Source of the DNA: Flavobacterium aquicola
GTDB lineage: Bacteria; Bacteroidota; Bacteroidia; Flavobacteriales; Flavobacteriaceae
Length of the DNA: 64,000 bases
NCBI RefSeq assembly: GCF_003385115.1
Contig: NZ_QUNI01000016.1
Location: forward strand, 58,984-122,983
Direction: 5' to 3'
Shown one piece after another: positions 1 through 8,920 of this stretch (position 1 is its first letter; each line of letters begins with the position of its first letter). Position numbers and translations under genes: made by a program. A model generated the notes under the pieces. The model saw nothing but the letters and a program-made list of their open reading frames with translations. It did not search any database and was not told the origin of the DNA.

Positions 1-326
1 CGGTCGTATATTTCATTGCTTACATCTGCAAGTTCTTGCGGAGGTGCTTGTATACCTGCGTTATTAAATGCAAAATCAATACTCCCAAATTGTGCTACAA
101 TTTTCTCAACAGTTTCTTTTACCTGTTTTTCATCGGCTACATCGCAGATAAATGCTTCAGCTTTATATCCTGCTGCTTTCAGTTCTTCTGCCTGTGCGCT
201 GGCGTCTAATATATCGACCAAAGCTACATGAGCCCCCGCTGCTGCAAATGCTTTAGCTGCTGCAAGTCCCATTCCCATTGAAGCTCCAGTGATGACTGCC
301 ACTTTATTTTTAAATTCTTCTTTCAT
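1..326 (-). CDS. SDR-family oxidoreductase (partial, C-terminus beyond window)
   Basis: This is the N-terminal part of a short-chain dehydrogenase/reductase; the gene runs off the left edge. The start MKEEFKNKVAVITGASMGMG carries the TGxxxGxG nucleotide-binding loop, and a later FAFNNAGIQAPP stretch is the SDR NNAG motif. The acidic residue after the second strand (LVDI) suggests a preference for NAD(H), by family rule. The catalytic Tyr-Lys lies outside the window. It starts 12 bp downstream of the stop of the alcohol dehydrogenase, on the same strand, so the two are probably co-transcribed and may share a redox substrate. The substrate is unknown. Confidence 0.85.
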   Translation of the reverse strand, partial: MKEEFKNKVAVITGASMGMGLAAAKAFAAAGAHVALVDILDASAQAEELKAAGYKAEAFICDVADEKQVKETVEKIVAQFGSIDFAFNNAGIQAPPQELADVSNEIYD

Positions 327-338
327 TTTTTCTGTTTT

Positions 339-1532
339 TTAAAAAGTTGAAGCATCAATTACATAACGGTAACGTGCTTTTTTATTTACTACTTTATCCC
401 AAGCCTCATTAATTTGATCTGCTTTGATAATCTCAATCTGCGGATAAATTTTGTTAAGTGCGCAGTAATCCATCACTTCCTGAGTTTCTGGTATACCTCC
501 AATAAGTGAAGCATTGAAATTAACGCGGTTGAATATCATACTGAAATTATTGATTGTCAACTCACCATTTATTGGCATTCCCACCTGAGTAAAAAATCCG
601 TTTGGTTTAACACACGATATGTAATTTGTCATCTCATAAGCGTATGGAACTGTCGAAATCATATAATCCAATTTCCCAAAAAGCGGTTTAAGCTGATCCT
701 GTTTTTCATCTACAATGATTATCTCTTTAGCCCCGAATGATTTGATGTCGTTTAATTTATCAGCAGAAGTTGTGAAAGCATAAACATCAGCACCTTTTGC
801 TGCTGCTATTTTCACGGCAAGATGTCCAAGTCCTCCAATACCGATAACACCAACTTTATCCCCTTTTTTTATACCTGTTTTCATCATAGGCGAATAGGTT
901 GTGATACCCGCGCACAATAATGGTGCTGCATATTGCAGGTCAATATTTTGAGGAATCTTGATAGCAAAATGTTCCGTAACCACAATATTATTTGAATATC
1001 CTCCTTGTGTAATTCCGCTTGGCGATGTTGGATCTGGCGCACCGTAAGTCCCTACCATACCTGTAGTTTCACAGTGATGTTCTTCACCATTTTTACAGCT
1101 TGTACATTCCATACAGCTGTTCACCATACAGCCAACACCTGCCTTATCCCCTACTTTAAACTTGGTTACTTTTTTACCCACGGCAGCAACCAAACCTGCA
1201 ATTTCATGACCTGGCACCTGTGGATATTTCTGTGGTCCCCAGTGATCTCTTATAGTGTGGATATCAGAATGACATATCCCTGAGAATTTGATATCGATAA
1301 GAATATCATAATCCCCTATTACTCTGCGTTCGAATTCCCAAGATTGAAGAGGTGTTTCTTTATCTGTTCCAGCATAACCTTTTGATTTTATCAATTTATT
1401 CATAGTACCATTTTTAATTTCATTATTGTTATTATTCTTTTCGCTGGCAAGCAAACCTGAAACATCTGCAAGTACGAGACCAGTTCCGGCAAATGCTGCC
1501 TGCTGTAAAAACTTTCTTCTTGATTTTTCCAT
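339..1532 (-). CDS. Zn-dependent alcohol dehydrogenase with N-terminal Tat-like signal
   Basis: This is a medium-chain zinc alcohol dehydrogenase of the cinnamyl-alcohol/YahK type, expected to interconvert an aldehyde and an alcohol with NAD(P)H. Visible motifs are GICHSDIH (catalytic zinc Cys and His), GHEIAG, the structural-zinc cluster CMVNSCMECTSCKNGEEHHC, and the Rossmann motif GIGGLGHLAVK. Residues 1-40 are an unusual extra: SRRKFLQQAA followed by a hydrophobic stretch and an Asn run, resembling a twin-arginine signal, which these normally cytosolic enzymes lack. A second Met, at MNKLIKSKGYAG, would give a conventional cytosolic enzyme. The gene is divergent from an AraC regulator that may control it. 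The family is clear; the location is uncertain. Confidence 0.88.
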   Translation of the reverse strand: MEKSRRKFLQQAAFAGTGLVLADVSGLLASEKNNNNNEIKNGTMNKLIKSKGYAGTDKETPLQSWEFERRVIGDYDILIDIKFSGICHSDIHTIRDHWGPQKYPQVPGHEIAGLVAAVGKKVTKFKVGDKAGVGCMVNSCMECTSCKNGEEHHCETTGMVGTYGAPDPTSPSGITQGGYSNNIVVTEHFAIKIPQNIDLQYAAPLLCAGITTYSPMMKTGIKKGDKVGVIGIGGLGHLAVKIAAAKGADVYAFTTSADKLNDIKSFGAKEIIIVDEKQDQLKPLFGKLDYMISTVPYAYEMTNYISCVKPNGFFTQVGMPINGELTINNFSMIFNRVNFNASLIGGIPETQEVMDYCALNKIYPQIEIIKADQINEAWDKVVNKKARYRYVIDASTF

Positions 1533-1620
1533 AACCTGTTTTCTTAACTAATTATATATAACCTGATCTGCCATTTTATTCACAAAAACAATCACACTGA
1601 TTTATTTTACAAAATTCGGG

Positions 1621-1658
1621 ATAACTGTAAAGATGAAGTTTATACATTTTACAGTTAT
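1621..1658. promoter_or_regulatory. 11-bp perfect inverted repeat between adh and araC
   Basis: ATAACTGTAAA (1621-1631) and TTTACAGTTAT (1648-1658) form a perfect inverted repeat with a 16-bp spacer, placed in the divergent promoter region. The arms are about 27 bp apart centre to centre, so two major-groove contacts could be made. It may be an operator for the adjacent AraC-type regulator. A transcript hairpin is the alternative. Confidence 0.5.
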
Positions 1659-1714
1659 ATATACCACTTTTACCTATTTAGATTATAGGAGATACAATAG
1701 GCAGTTAGATTCTC

Positions 1715-1722
1715 TACCTTTG
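1715..1722 (+). promoter_or_regulatory. -7 box (TACCTTTG) for araC gene
   Basis: TACCTTTG fits the Bacteroidota TAnnTTTG -7 consensus and lies 18 bp before the ATG at 1740. I see no clear -33 TTTG partner, so this is a tentative promoter call. Confidence 0.4.
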
Positions 1723-1739
1723 TTTAAAAATTACTTTTT

Positions 1740-2645
1740 ATGGATGCTATAGAAAGACTAGATACAGTTAAGCAGTATAATGATTCGGTAGGTGCTGATA
1801 CCCTGCATCCGCTTGTATCGGTAGTAGATTTTAAGAATATTTCCCCGTTCAGTTACTTCCGCAGGTATATGGGTGTTTATGCTGTATTCTTAAAAGATGT
1901 AAAATGTGGCGAAATTACCTATGGATGCCAGCCTTATGATTATGAAGATGGAACTTTGGTCTTTATTGCACCTGGACAGGTTTATGGGATAGATACTAAG
2001 GGAGAAAAAATTAAGGCAAAAGGAAAAGCATTGGTTTTTCATCCGGATCTTATTTCAGGCACAAGTCTTGGAAAAACCATTAAAGACTATTCATTTTTTT
2101 CCTATCAGGTTAATGAAGCACTGCACCTCTCTAAAAAAGAAAGAGCCATTATTAATGATTGTTTTGAAAAAATTGCAACTGAAATCGAATTGAATATTGA
2201 CAAACACAGTAAGTCTTTAATCGTATCCAATATAGATCTGTTTCTGAAATATTGTATGCGTTTCTACGACCGTCAATTTATCACCAGAAACCATATCAAC
2301 AGTGATATACTTACCCGATTTGAGCATTTGTTAAATGACTTTTTTAAATCAGGAAAACCAGCCCTGATTGGGCTGCCGTCTGTGGGGTATTTTGCAGATC
2401 AATTAAATTTATCTGCTAACTATTTCGGTGATTTAATTAAGAAAGAAACCAGCAGTACGGCATTAGAATACATACAATCCAAATTGATCGAACTGGCGAA
2501 AGAAAAGATATTGGAAACCAACAAGAATATAACAGAAGTGTCTGATGAACTTGGTTTTAAATACCAACAGCACTTTACACGATTATTCAAACAAAAGGTT
2601 GGTATGGCACCGATTGAATTTAAAAGCTTAAATAAAATGAATTAA
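1740..2645 (+). CDS. AraC family transcriptional regulator
   Basis: This 301-residue protein has an N-terminal cupin-like sensor half (about residues 20-140, including FIAPGQVYGI) and a C-terminal double helix-turn-helix of the AraC type (about 200-300). The second HTH is recognisable in NKNITEVSDELGFKYQQHFTRLFKQKVGMAP. It probably binds DNA as a dimer after ligand sensing. It is divergent from the alcohol dehydrogenase/SDR pair, with the inverted repeat at 1621-1658 between them, which suggests local control of those reductases, as is common for AraC genes next to aldo/alcohol reductases. The effector is unknown. Confidence 0.88.
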   Translation: MDAIERLDTVKQYNDSVGADTLHPLVSVVDFKNISPFSYFRRYMGVYAVFLKDVKCGEITYGCQPYDYEDGTLVFIAPGQVYGIDTKGEKIKAKGKALVFHPDLISGTSLGKTIKDYSFFSYQVNEALHLSKKERAIINDCFEKIATEIELNIDKHSKSLIVSNIDLFLKYCMRFYDRQFITRNHINSDILTRFEHLLNDFFKSGKPALIGLPSVGYFADQLNLSANYFGDLIKKETSSTALEYIQSKLIELAKEKILETNKNITEVSDELGFKYQQHFTRLFKQKVGMAPIEFKSLNKMN

Positions 2646-2766
2646 TTTCTTCAATAATTTTTTAAATAACTGACTTTATAATAATATTTAACCAGCTTTT
2701 ACCCTCTCAGACTCAAAAGTTAGCAAAAAAATATAATTTAGTTGAAATAAGGAAGTTTTCAGCTTT

Positions 2767-3468
2767 TTATGACACTGTTATAATTTTTGTAAGCGTGTAA
2801 CCATCACTATTATTCCCTGTTACACTGTCAGCCATATTTCGGCTTAAACTATCAGAAAACAAAGAATCCTGAGTATTTGATCTATCTGGTGCCCCATTAT
2901 AGCCATTTGAAGCATATACTGATGAATAAGCCGCTACCGGAAAAGCAATTTGTGTAACCAAAAGTGAATTTCCTCCTGCAGTTAAAACCTCAACATGTAT
3001 ATGTGGTGCCCTGCCCGGATACCAGCCTGGAAAAATGCTTATAAAAGATACTTCTCCCTTGTTATCAGTAGTTTGTCTTCCACGAAGAAAATTTTGACTG
3101 GTATAATTTATTGCCTGTAACTGATTGCCTCCATATTGCGAATAATTTCCATCTTTATCGCATTGCCATACATCTACTAGAACACCTTCAAGCGGCAGGC
3201 ATCCGTTACTTTGATCCTGAACAGTTATTTTCATTAATAAAGGTACGCCGCTTCTATCACCTATTATATTTGACTGTGCCAATTGTGCCGGAGTTTTAAT
3301 TGGAAAAGGCCCAATCATTTCAACAGGCGAAACCTGACAGCCTTGTGCATCAGCCAAAGTTTCCTCTTCTTCTTTGTCGTCTTTTGAGCATGAAGAAACA
3401 ACGGACGGCATTACCGCCATTGCACCTAAACCTAAAAATCCGTTTTTTAAAAATTTTCTTTTGTCCAT
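2767..3468 (-). CDS. Intradiol ring-cleavage dioxygenase-like lipoprotein
   Basis: This 233-residue protein belongs to the intradiol dioxygenase superfamily (protocatechuate/catechol dioxygenase fold). Characteristic stretches are GVLVDVWQCDKDGNYSQYG, GEVSFISIFPGWYPGRAPHIH and a following hydrophobic strand; the Tyr and His residues there match the family's iron ligands. The N-terminus starts like a Tat signal (KRKFLKNG, only one Arg) and has a lipobox-like VVSSC at residue 27, so it is probably exported and lipid-anchored. Secreted relatives in Bacteroidota have no established substrate, so ring cleavage is a family expectation only. It stands alone, facing the araC gene convergently. Confidence 0.8.
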   Translation of the reverse strand: MDKRKFLKNGFLGLGAMAVMPSVVSSCSKDDKEEEETLADAQGCQVSPVEMIGPFPIKTPAQLAQSNIIGDRSGVPLLMKITVQDQSNGCLPLEGVLVDVWQCDKDGNYSQYGGNQLQAINYTSQNFLRGRQTTDNKGEVSFISIFPGWYPGRAPHIHVEVLTAGGNSLLVTQIAFPVAAYSSVYASNGYNGAPDRSNTQDSLFSDSLSRNMADSVTGNNSDGYTLTKIITVS

Positions 3469-3579
3469 GATTTTTTATTTATGTCAATAGCAGGCCATAA
3501 AAAATTAAAACTGCCATTCTGCAAATATGCAGCTACTTTTACTTTAAAAACATTGAACAAGTTCAATAAATACAGCAGT

Positions 3580-4161
3580 TTATTTACTAATGAAAAGCTT
3601 TTTCCTGATTTTACTCAAAAATTCATGGCTTATGCCTAAATATGCGGCAATCTGTAAATTTGTAAGACGCTGGGAAAGCTGCGGATATTTTTCGATAAAA
3701 TCCAAATAAAGCTGATCGGCGGTTTTACTAAGATTATCCATCATACGCTGCTGCAGAGCAATATGCGTTTTCTGAGTCATAATCCTGAATAACTTTTCAA
3801 TCTGTGGAATATTATTGTATGCATATTCTTTGTCATTTTTTGAAATGAGCAAAATTTCACTATCTTCTAATGCCTGAATATGCAATTTGGAGAAGCTGGC
3901 ATTTGTAAAACTTTCCAAATCGGTTAACCACCAATTCTCAATGGCAAAATATAGAATCTGCTCTACGCCATTTGGATGGATATGATATATTCTAAAAAGT
4001 CCTTTTTCTACAAATCCTTCAAAATCACAGATTTCTCCCTCTTTTAGCAAGAAACTTTTTTTTCTGACTGATTTATTTTGAAACAAACCACAAAAATCTG
4101 TCATTTCAGATTCTGAAAGTGAAATGTATTTGGAGATATATTCCTTTAAATTATCTTTCAT
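3580..4161 (-). CDS. Crp/Fnr-family transcriptional regulator
   Basis: This 193-residue protein has a cyclic-nucleotide-binding-type beta-roll (about residues 25-120, with KEGEICDFEGFVEKGLFRIY) and a short C-terminal winged-helix region containing LTNLQIAAYLGISHEFLSKIRKK. It resembles the Bacteroidota subgroup of Crp/Fnr proteins that lack Fnr cysteines and whose ligand is unknown. It is divergent from the GH97 gene, with about 130 bp between the starts, and could regulate it, though no operator is visible. Confidence 0.85.
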   Translation of the reverse strand: MKDNLKEYISKYISLSESEMTDFCGLFQNKSVRKKSFLLKEGEICDFEGFVEKGLFRIYHIHPNGVEQILYFAIENWWLTDLESFTNASFSKLHIQALEDSEILLISKNDKEYAYNNIPQIEKLFRIMTQKTHIALQQRMMDNLSKTADQLYLDFIEKYPQLSQRLTNLQIAAYLGISHEFLSKIRKKLFISK

Positions 4162-4289
4162 GATATCAATAGTGGTATTTTATAATTTGTTTTAATTTAT
4201 ATTTGTTAAAAATACACTTATTATTTCAAAGTCTATTCTTCAGAATTAATTTTGACACAGAATTCAATCAGCAAAACTATAATCTAATT

Positions 4290-6200
4290 ATGAAAAAATT
4301 GCACTTCCTCTTTTTGTTTTACTTCATTTTTTCCTTTTGCGTAAAAGCACAAGAACTTCTTTCGCCAAACAAAAAGATCAAAATTGCTGTTACAATTCTT
4401 GAAAAATCAAACAATAACCAATTACAGTTCAAAATTTTATATAGCAAAGACAAACGATTTATTGAAGTATTACCTTTATCCTCTTTAGGAATTACAAGAA
4501 CAGACGAGAACTTCATCAATAATATGGAACTTTTAAACGTCTCAAAAATCACATCAATTGATGAAAAATATGAAATGATTATTGGTAAAAAAAAGCAGAG
4601 AGAAAATTTTGGCAATGAACAGATTTTTTCTTTTAAAAATAATAACGGCGCTCTTATGAATATCATATTTAGAGCCTATAATGATGGTGTTGCTTTTCGA
4701 TATGAATTTCCTGAGAAGACAGGTTCTAAAATTAATATATTATCAGAAAACACTTCATACATTCTGCCGGAAAACACCAATAGATGGATGCAGGAATTTG
4801 AACTTTCTTATGAAGGTTTTTATCCAATAAATACAGATGGAAAAGGTAAAAAGGTACAGCATTGGGGATTTCCTGCTCTATACAAAGTGAACGAAGAAAA
4901 TGTTTGGGCAATGATTTCAGAAGCTGATTTATCTGAGTATAACTGTGCTGCCAGTCTTAGGAATTCAAACTTATTGAATAAGTATTCTGTTTCTTATCCA
5001 GAACCAAGAGATAATTTTAAACAAACTGGAGCTATAGGTTTTCTGCCTTGGAAATCGCAATGGCATACACTCATAATTGGCTCTCTTTCTGACATCACAG
5101 AATCTACATTAATTGACGATGTAAGTCTGCCAAACCAGCTGAAAAATATTGACTGGATTAAGCCCGGCGCAGTTTCATGGATATATTGGGCAGAAAATCA
5201 TGGTTCTAAAGATTATAAAAAAGTCATCACCTACATTGATCTGGCTGTCGAAATGAAATGGCCTTACGCACTTATTGACTGGGAATGGGATGTAATGGAT
5301 AATGGCGGAAATCTAGAAGATGCTGTTAAATATGCTAAATCTAAAGGAATTAAAATATTACTCTGGTATAATTCCGGAACGTCATGGCTGGAACCAACTC
5401 CCTGGGATCGGTTATTGACACCAGAAAAACGAGCTGTGGAATTTGCATGGCTTAGAAAAATTGGAATTGACGGAATTAAAGTTGATTTTTTCGCCGGAGA
5501 TCAACAGGATATGGTTAAAAATTATATCGCTATTTTAAAAGAAGCAGCTCCATATCAGCTAATGATTAATTTTCATGGTGCTACTCTTCCGCGAGGATGG
5601 GCAAGAACCTATCCAAATTTGCTGACAACAGAAGCCGTTTATGGAGCTGAATGGTATAATAATCTTCCAGTATTAACTAATGAGGCAGCAAGACATAATA
5701 CCACCCTTCCCTTTACACGTAATGTTGTTGGTTCTATGGATTACACCCCTGTGACCTTTTCTGACAGCCAACATCCTCATATAACAACAAGAGGACACGA
5801 ATTAGCTTTGTCCGTAGTTTTTGAGTCTGCTCTTCAACAATTTGCAGACAGACCTGAAGTTTACAAAAATCTCCCCGCAGCTCCGAAAAATTTCCTAACG
5901 AATATACCAGTGACATGGGATGACACGAAATTAATCGACGGATATCCTGGTGAAAAAGCAGTAATAGCGAGAAGAAAAGGAAATATATGGTATATAGGAG
6001 GATTGAATGGAAAAGACACTCCCGAATCTTTTTCATTAAATTTAGACAAAATTCTAAAGTCAAAATCTACACTTGAAATTATAACTGATAATTCGGATGG
6101 AAGTTCATTCACAAATTATACTGTTAACATAAAAAAAGGAGAGCTTTTTAAAATAAACTGTCTTGCAAGAGGCGGATTTACTGCCATTCTAAAAGAATAA
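4290..6200 (+). CDS. Glycoside hydrolase family 97 (alpha-glucosidase/alpha-galactosidase type)
   Basis: This is an exported GH97 enzyme of about 636 residues. I chose the ATG at 4290 because it gives a clean signal peptide (MKKLHFLFLFYFIFSFCVKAQ); an upstream start at 4203 would add 29 hydrophilic residues in front of it. GH97 landmarks are the N-terminal beta-sandwich (about 25-260), SWIYWAENHGSKDYKK, YALIDWEWD, IKILLWYN and GIDGIKVDFF in the TIM barrel, and LTTEAVYGAEW. The Asp in KVDFF and the Glu in TTEAVYG fit the nucleophile and acid/base of the retaining GH97 branch, but that assignment is by recollection of the family. It probably trims alpha-linked glycans in the periplasm. It is not beside a SusC/D pair. 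Confidence 0.88.
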   Translation: MKKLHFLFLFYFIFSFCVKAQELLSPNKKIKIAVTILEKSNNNQLQFKILYSKDKRFIEVLPLSSLGITRTDENFINNMELLNVSKITSIDEKYEMIIGKKKQRENFGNEQIFSFKNNNGALMNIIFRAYNDGVAFRYEFPEKTGSKINILSENTSYILPENTNRWMQEFELSYEGFYPINTDGKGKKVQHWGFPALYKVNEENVWAMISEADLSEYNCAASLRNSNLLNKYSVSYPEPRDNFKQTGAIGFLPWKSQWHTLIIGSLSDITESTLIDDVSLPNQLKNIDWIKPGAVSWIYWAENHGSKDYKKVITYIDLAVEMKWPYALIDWEWDVMDNGGNLEDAVKYAKSKGIKILLWYNSGTSWLEPTPWDRLLTPEKRAVEFAWLRKIGIDGIKVDFFAGDQQDMVKNYIAILKEAAPYQLMINFHGATLPRGWARTYPNLLTTEAVYGAEWYNNLPVLTNEAARHNTTLPFTRNVVGSMDYTPVTFSDSQHPHITTRGHELALSVVFESALQQFADRPEVYKNLPAAPKNFLTNIPVTWDDTKLIDGYPGEKAVIARRKGNIWYIGGLNGKDTPESFSLNLDKILKSKSTLEIITDNSDGSSFTNYTVNIKKGELFKINCLARGGFTAILKE

Positions 6201-6482
6201 TTTTTGACCTATTATCAATATTAGAAACTAGTCAGACAGACAGCAGTGTTCACAAAAGGACAGTTGTATTTACTACACAGCATATCAAAATTGACAGAAT
6301 GCGGTTATCAATTACAGCTGTACTTTTTTGATTTTGCACTGAACGGCTTACGATCCCGCTAAAATCAATTAGTTTATTCTGAATCTTGTTTTATTAAAAA
6401 ATGAATGCGCAGTACCTAAATGCAATAAAAGTACAAGACAATTAATAAGTAAGCTGTAGACGAAAAATAATAGTTCCCGCAA

Positions 6483-6929
6483 TCAGATTAGGCGAAATTT
6501 TCTATCGATGTTTGAGTTCAGATCCATCTTCAGTATATCTCCAAGAAAAGATTTCAGAGCATTAAAACAGTTTGGCTTTACGGCATAATATGTGGCCCCA
6601 ATTTTTTGAGCCTTTTCCATGCTTAAAGGATCATTGCTGGTAGAAAGCATAACAATAACTACATCTCTTAAACTCTCTTTCTTGCTTCGAATTTCTTCTA
6701 CGCATTCGAAACCATTTTTTCCAGGCATATTGATATCAAGAAAAATAATATCAGGCAGACCGCTAGATACTTTATGCAGAATATTCATGAGCTGTGTCCC
6801 ATCTTCAGCTTCTTTCACAACTACGTCAGGGGCGATTTCCAACAGTGCATCGGCAAAGAAAGCCCTGTCGTCTTCATCGTCATCAGCTATATAAATATAT
6901 TTGGCGGGATTTTGTTTTTGTACAGCCAT
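6483..6929 (-). CDS. Single-domain response regulator
   Basis: This 148-residue stand-alone receiver has the acidic pocket (IADDDEDD), the phospho-acceptor Asp in DIIFLDINMPGKNG, the switch Ser/Thr in MLSTS and the conserved Lys in YYAVKPN. There is no output domain, so it probably acts by protein contact or as a phosphate shuttle, like Rcp1-type regulators. No kinase is adjacent; the nearest is about 7 kb away. The 280 bp downstream and 290 bp upstream contain no gene that I can see. Confidence 0.9.
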   Translation of the reverse strand: MAVQKQNPAKYIYIADDDEDDRAFFADALLEIAPDVVVKEAEDGTQLMNILHKVSSGLPDIIFLDINMPGKNGFECVEEIRSKKESLRDVVIVMLSTSNDPLSMEKAQKIGATYYAVKPNCFNALKSFLGDILKMDLNSNIDRKFRLI

Positions 6930-7219
6930 AAGTTCTATATTTTAAGTCAAACATAAGACAAGAATCTAAGAATCTGCAAATGTTTATATTTAAAATATAA
7001 GCGTCTGTAAATCGATAAACGACCGAATTATATCCGTGTAAACGGTTAATAATGGTAAATGTAATCATTTTTTAGGAATAAACTCATGGAAATCAATTTT
7101 ATTCTTCTGCAAAATAAATCGTCATACGCAAAAATGACTTTACCGCTTACAAAGTTTTTCACAGCAGACTGAATGGAGTTACATAAACTAATAATTCTTC
7201 TCTTTTGAATTTTAAGTTC

Positions 7220-7627
7220 TTAATTGTATTTTTTGAATATTACTGGCATTGTTTCCACATCCAAAACATCCATATCTATAAGCTTTAATGACTTGACCAT
7301 TTTAAGTGTAGATGATTTATAAACCAAGAAATGTGGTGTTTTTAAATGCGACTGATAGGAGTCTTTATCAGCATAAATTTCAAGAATTCTCACCTGATTT
7401 GGGTTTTCCTTTTGAAACATCGGGAAAATTGCAATTACGCCAGGTTCTAATCTAACGGATGCTTCTGATTCTTCTTTAAGTATTGTTTTATACTGCTCAA
7501 GAAACTCAGGAACAATTTCAATTTCCGAAATTCGAATCATCTGATCCTTCTTTTGAGCACTGACCGCTGAAAGAGAGAAAAAAGTAAAAAGAAACAATAC
7601 CGCTGTTTTATTAAATGGGTTTTCCAT
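7220..7627 (-). CDS. Exported ABM-domain (putative quinol monooxygenase-like) protein
   Basis: This 135-residue protein has a signal peptide ending in VSAQ and a dimeric alpha+beta barrel of the antibiotic-biosynthesis-monooxygenase type. Typical pieces are ISEIEIVPEFLEQYKTILKE, an SEASVRLEPGVI stretch, and EIYADKDSYQSHLKTPHF with the conserved His. Cytosolic relatives act on quinols or serve as small accessory proteins. Export is common in Bacteroidota copies, whose function is not established. It appears to be a single-gene transcript. Confidence 0.75.
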   Translation of the reverse strand: MENPFNKTAVLFLFTFFSLSAVSAQKKDQMIRISEIEIVPEFLEQYKTILKEESEASVRLEPGVIAIFPMFQKENPNQVRILEIYADKDSYQSHLKTPHFLVYKSSTLKMVKSLKLIDMDVLDVETMPVIFKKYN

Positions 7628-7960
7628 ATGTTTATTATTTGGTTTGTCTGAGATTATAATTTTGCCGAAACTTCTTTAGCTGTTTGAGCATATCCCTCTG
7701 TGATGCAATTTACATAAAAACAAAATACATTTACGAATGGGCAAATACAAATTATTTGATCCTGTGGTGAAAATAGTACTGCTGTAGAATTTATAATTAT
7801 TGTTTATAATTCTGTAAAAAGAACCCAACCCGTAATTTTAAATTTGTTTATGAACAAGTTACAGTTTATTTTGATTCTAATGTTAAAACTCTTTTCAAAA
7901 GATCAGGTTTCAATTGGCAGAAAAAGCAACAAAATAGGTGCAAATACTAAATAATAGATT
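7628..7960. other. Intergenic region without a recognisable gene
   Basis: This stretch of about 330 bp separates two divergent genes. It holds an A/T-rich imperfect dyad near 7785-7812 (AGAATTTATAA facing TTTATAATTCT) and TAAATTTG near 7840, which fits a -7 box for the plus strand. I see no open frame of interest. Confidence 0.4.
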
Positions 7961-8716
7961 ATAGAAAATTTATCTAATTATTTCAGACAGAATATTGACA
8001 AAAAACGCATCGTTATAACTGGCGGAACTACTGGAATAGGAAAAGCCGCTGCACAGTTGTTAGCTTCACTCGGCGGTCATGTATTTATTTTTGGAAGAGA
8101 TAAAGACAAGCTCAATACTGCTATTGAAGACATTAAAAAACATGCTACAGGAGAAGTATACGGTCTAACAGCTGACATTTCAAAACAGGAAAGTATGCAG
8201 ATAGTCTGGGACGAAATAGATAATTTAATGGGCGGTATCGATATCTTAATTAATAATGCTGCACTCCCCGCCAATGGAATTATTGATGAAGAGTATGAAA
8301 ACATTAAATACATTCTTGAAACTAACATTTTGGGCTATATCGCATTTGCCAAAGAAGCAGTTTCCAGAATGAAAGAACAGCAGGCAGGACATATTATTAA
8401 TATTGGATCGATGAGTGCTGAAATACAAGAAGCAAGCGGAACAATTTATGTCGCTACAAAAGCTTCAATTCGAGGCTTCAGTGCTGCCCTAAGAAAGGAA
8501 ATCAATCCGCTTGGAATAAAAGTTTCTCTAATAGAACCTGGCTCTGCCATCAGTGATTTGCATCCGGACACGAAAGAGCAGCAAAGAGAAAAAGTTAAAA
8601 AAATGGAAATGCTGGAAGCAGAAGATATTGCTATGAGCATCTTGTTTTGTCTTGCGCAGCATGCACGCTGTGATATTGTAAGTATGCAGGTGAGACCTCA
8701 TTTACAGCTTATTTAA
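7961..8716 (+). CDS. SDR-family oxidoreductase lacking a standard start codon
   Basis: This is a short-chain dehydrogenase with RIVITGGTTGIGKAAAQ (nucleotide loop), ILINNAALP (NNAG-type motif), INIGSMSAE (Ser) and YVATKASIRG (catalytic Tyr-x-x-x-Lys), so the fold and active site are complete. The glycine motif lies upstream of the first usable ATG/GTG/TTG in frame (TTG at 8057), which would cut off the cofactor site. In-frame codons run back to a stop at 7955. The peptide begins naturally around 7961, where the codon is ATA (then GAA AAT TTA); ATT at 7958 and 7994 are alternatives. The gene therefore either uses a rare start or has lost its ATG. Substrate unknown. Confidence 0.75.
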   Translation: MENLSNYFRQNIDKKRIVITGGTTGIGKAAAQLLASLGGHVFIFGRDKDKLNTAIEDIKKHATGEVYGLTADISKQESMQIVWDEIDNLMGGIDILINNAALPANGIIDEEYENIKYILETNILGYIAFAKEAVSRMKEQQAGHIINIGSMSAEIQEASGTIYVATKASIRGFSAALRKEINPLGIKVSLIEPGSAISDLHPDTKEQQREKVKKMEMLEAEDIAMSILFCLAQHARCDIVSMQVRPHLQLI

Positions 8717-8787
8717 GAGCTATTCTTGTGTCTGGAATTCCTTATTACCACACAAAAGCTTTCGAGTTAATTCAAAATCAATAACCA

Positions 8788-8854
8788 GCTGTGAATTATG
8801 TAATTATATGCCATACTATATATAAAATTACTATTCATAGTCATTCTACTTTTG
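8788..8854 (+). promoter_or_regulatory. Stress-type promoter of the 8921 gene (dyad plus TACTTTTG)
   Basis: GCTGTGAATTATGTAATTAT at 8788-8807 contains the dyad AATTATGTAATT, centred 47.5 bp before the -7 box TACTTTTG (8847-8854). TATATAAAA lies between them. The same arrangement precedes the genes starting at 9929, 36372, 13920 and 51286. An activator site next to a housekeeping-like -7 box is the simplest reading. Confidence 0.65.
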
Positions 8855-8920
8855 TCTATAGAAACTATCACTTATACAGAGAGAAACTCTTTAAAAGAAA
8901 TAATATAAAAAAAACGCATT

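Noticed and set aside
16..231. 71-residue plus-strand frame at the left edge
   Set aside because: It lies antisense to the clear SDR coding sequence with its TGASMGMG and NNAG motifs; it is a shadow frame.
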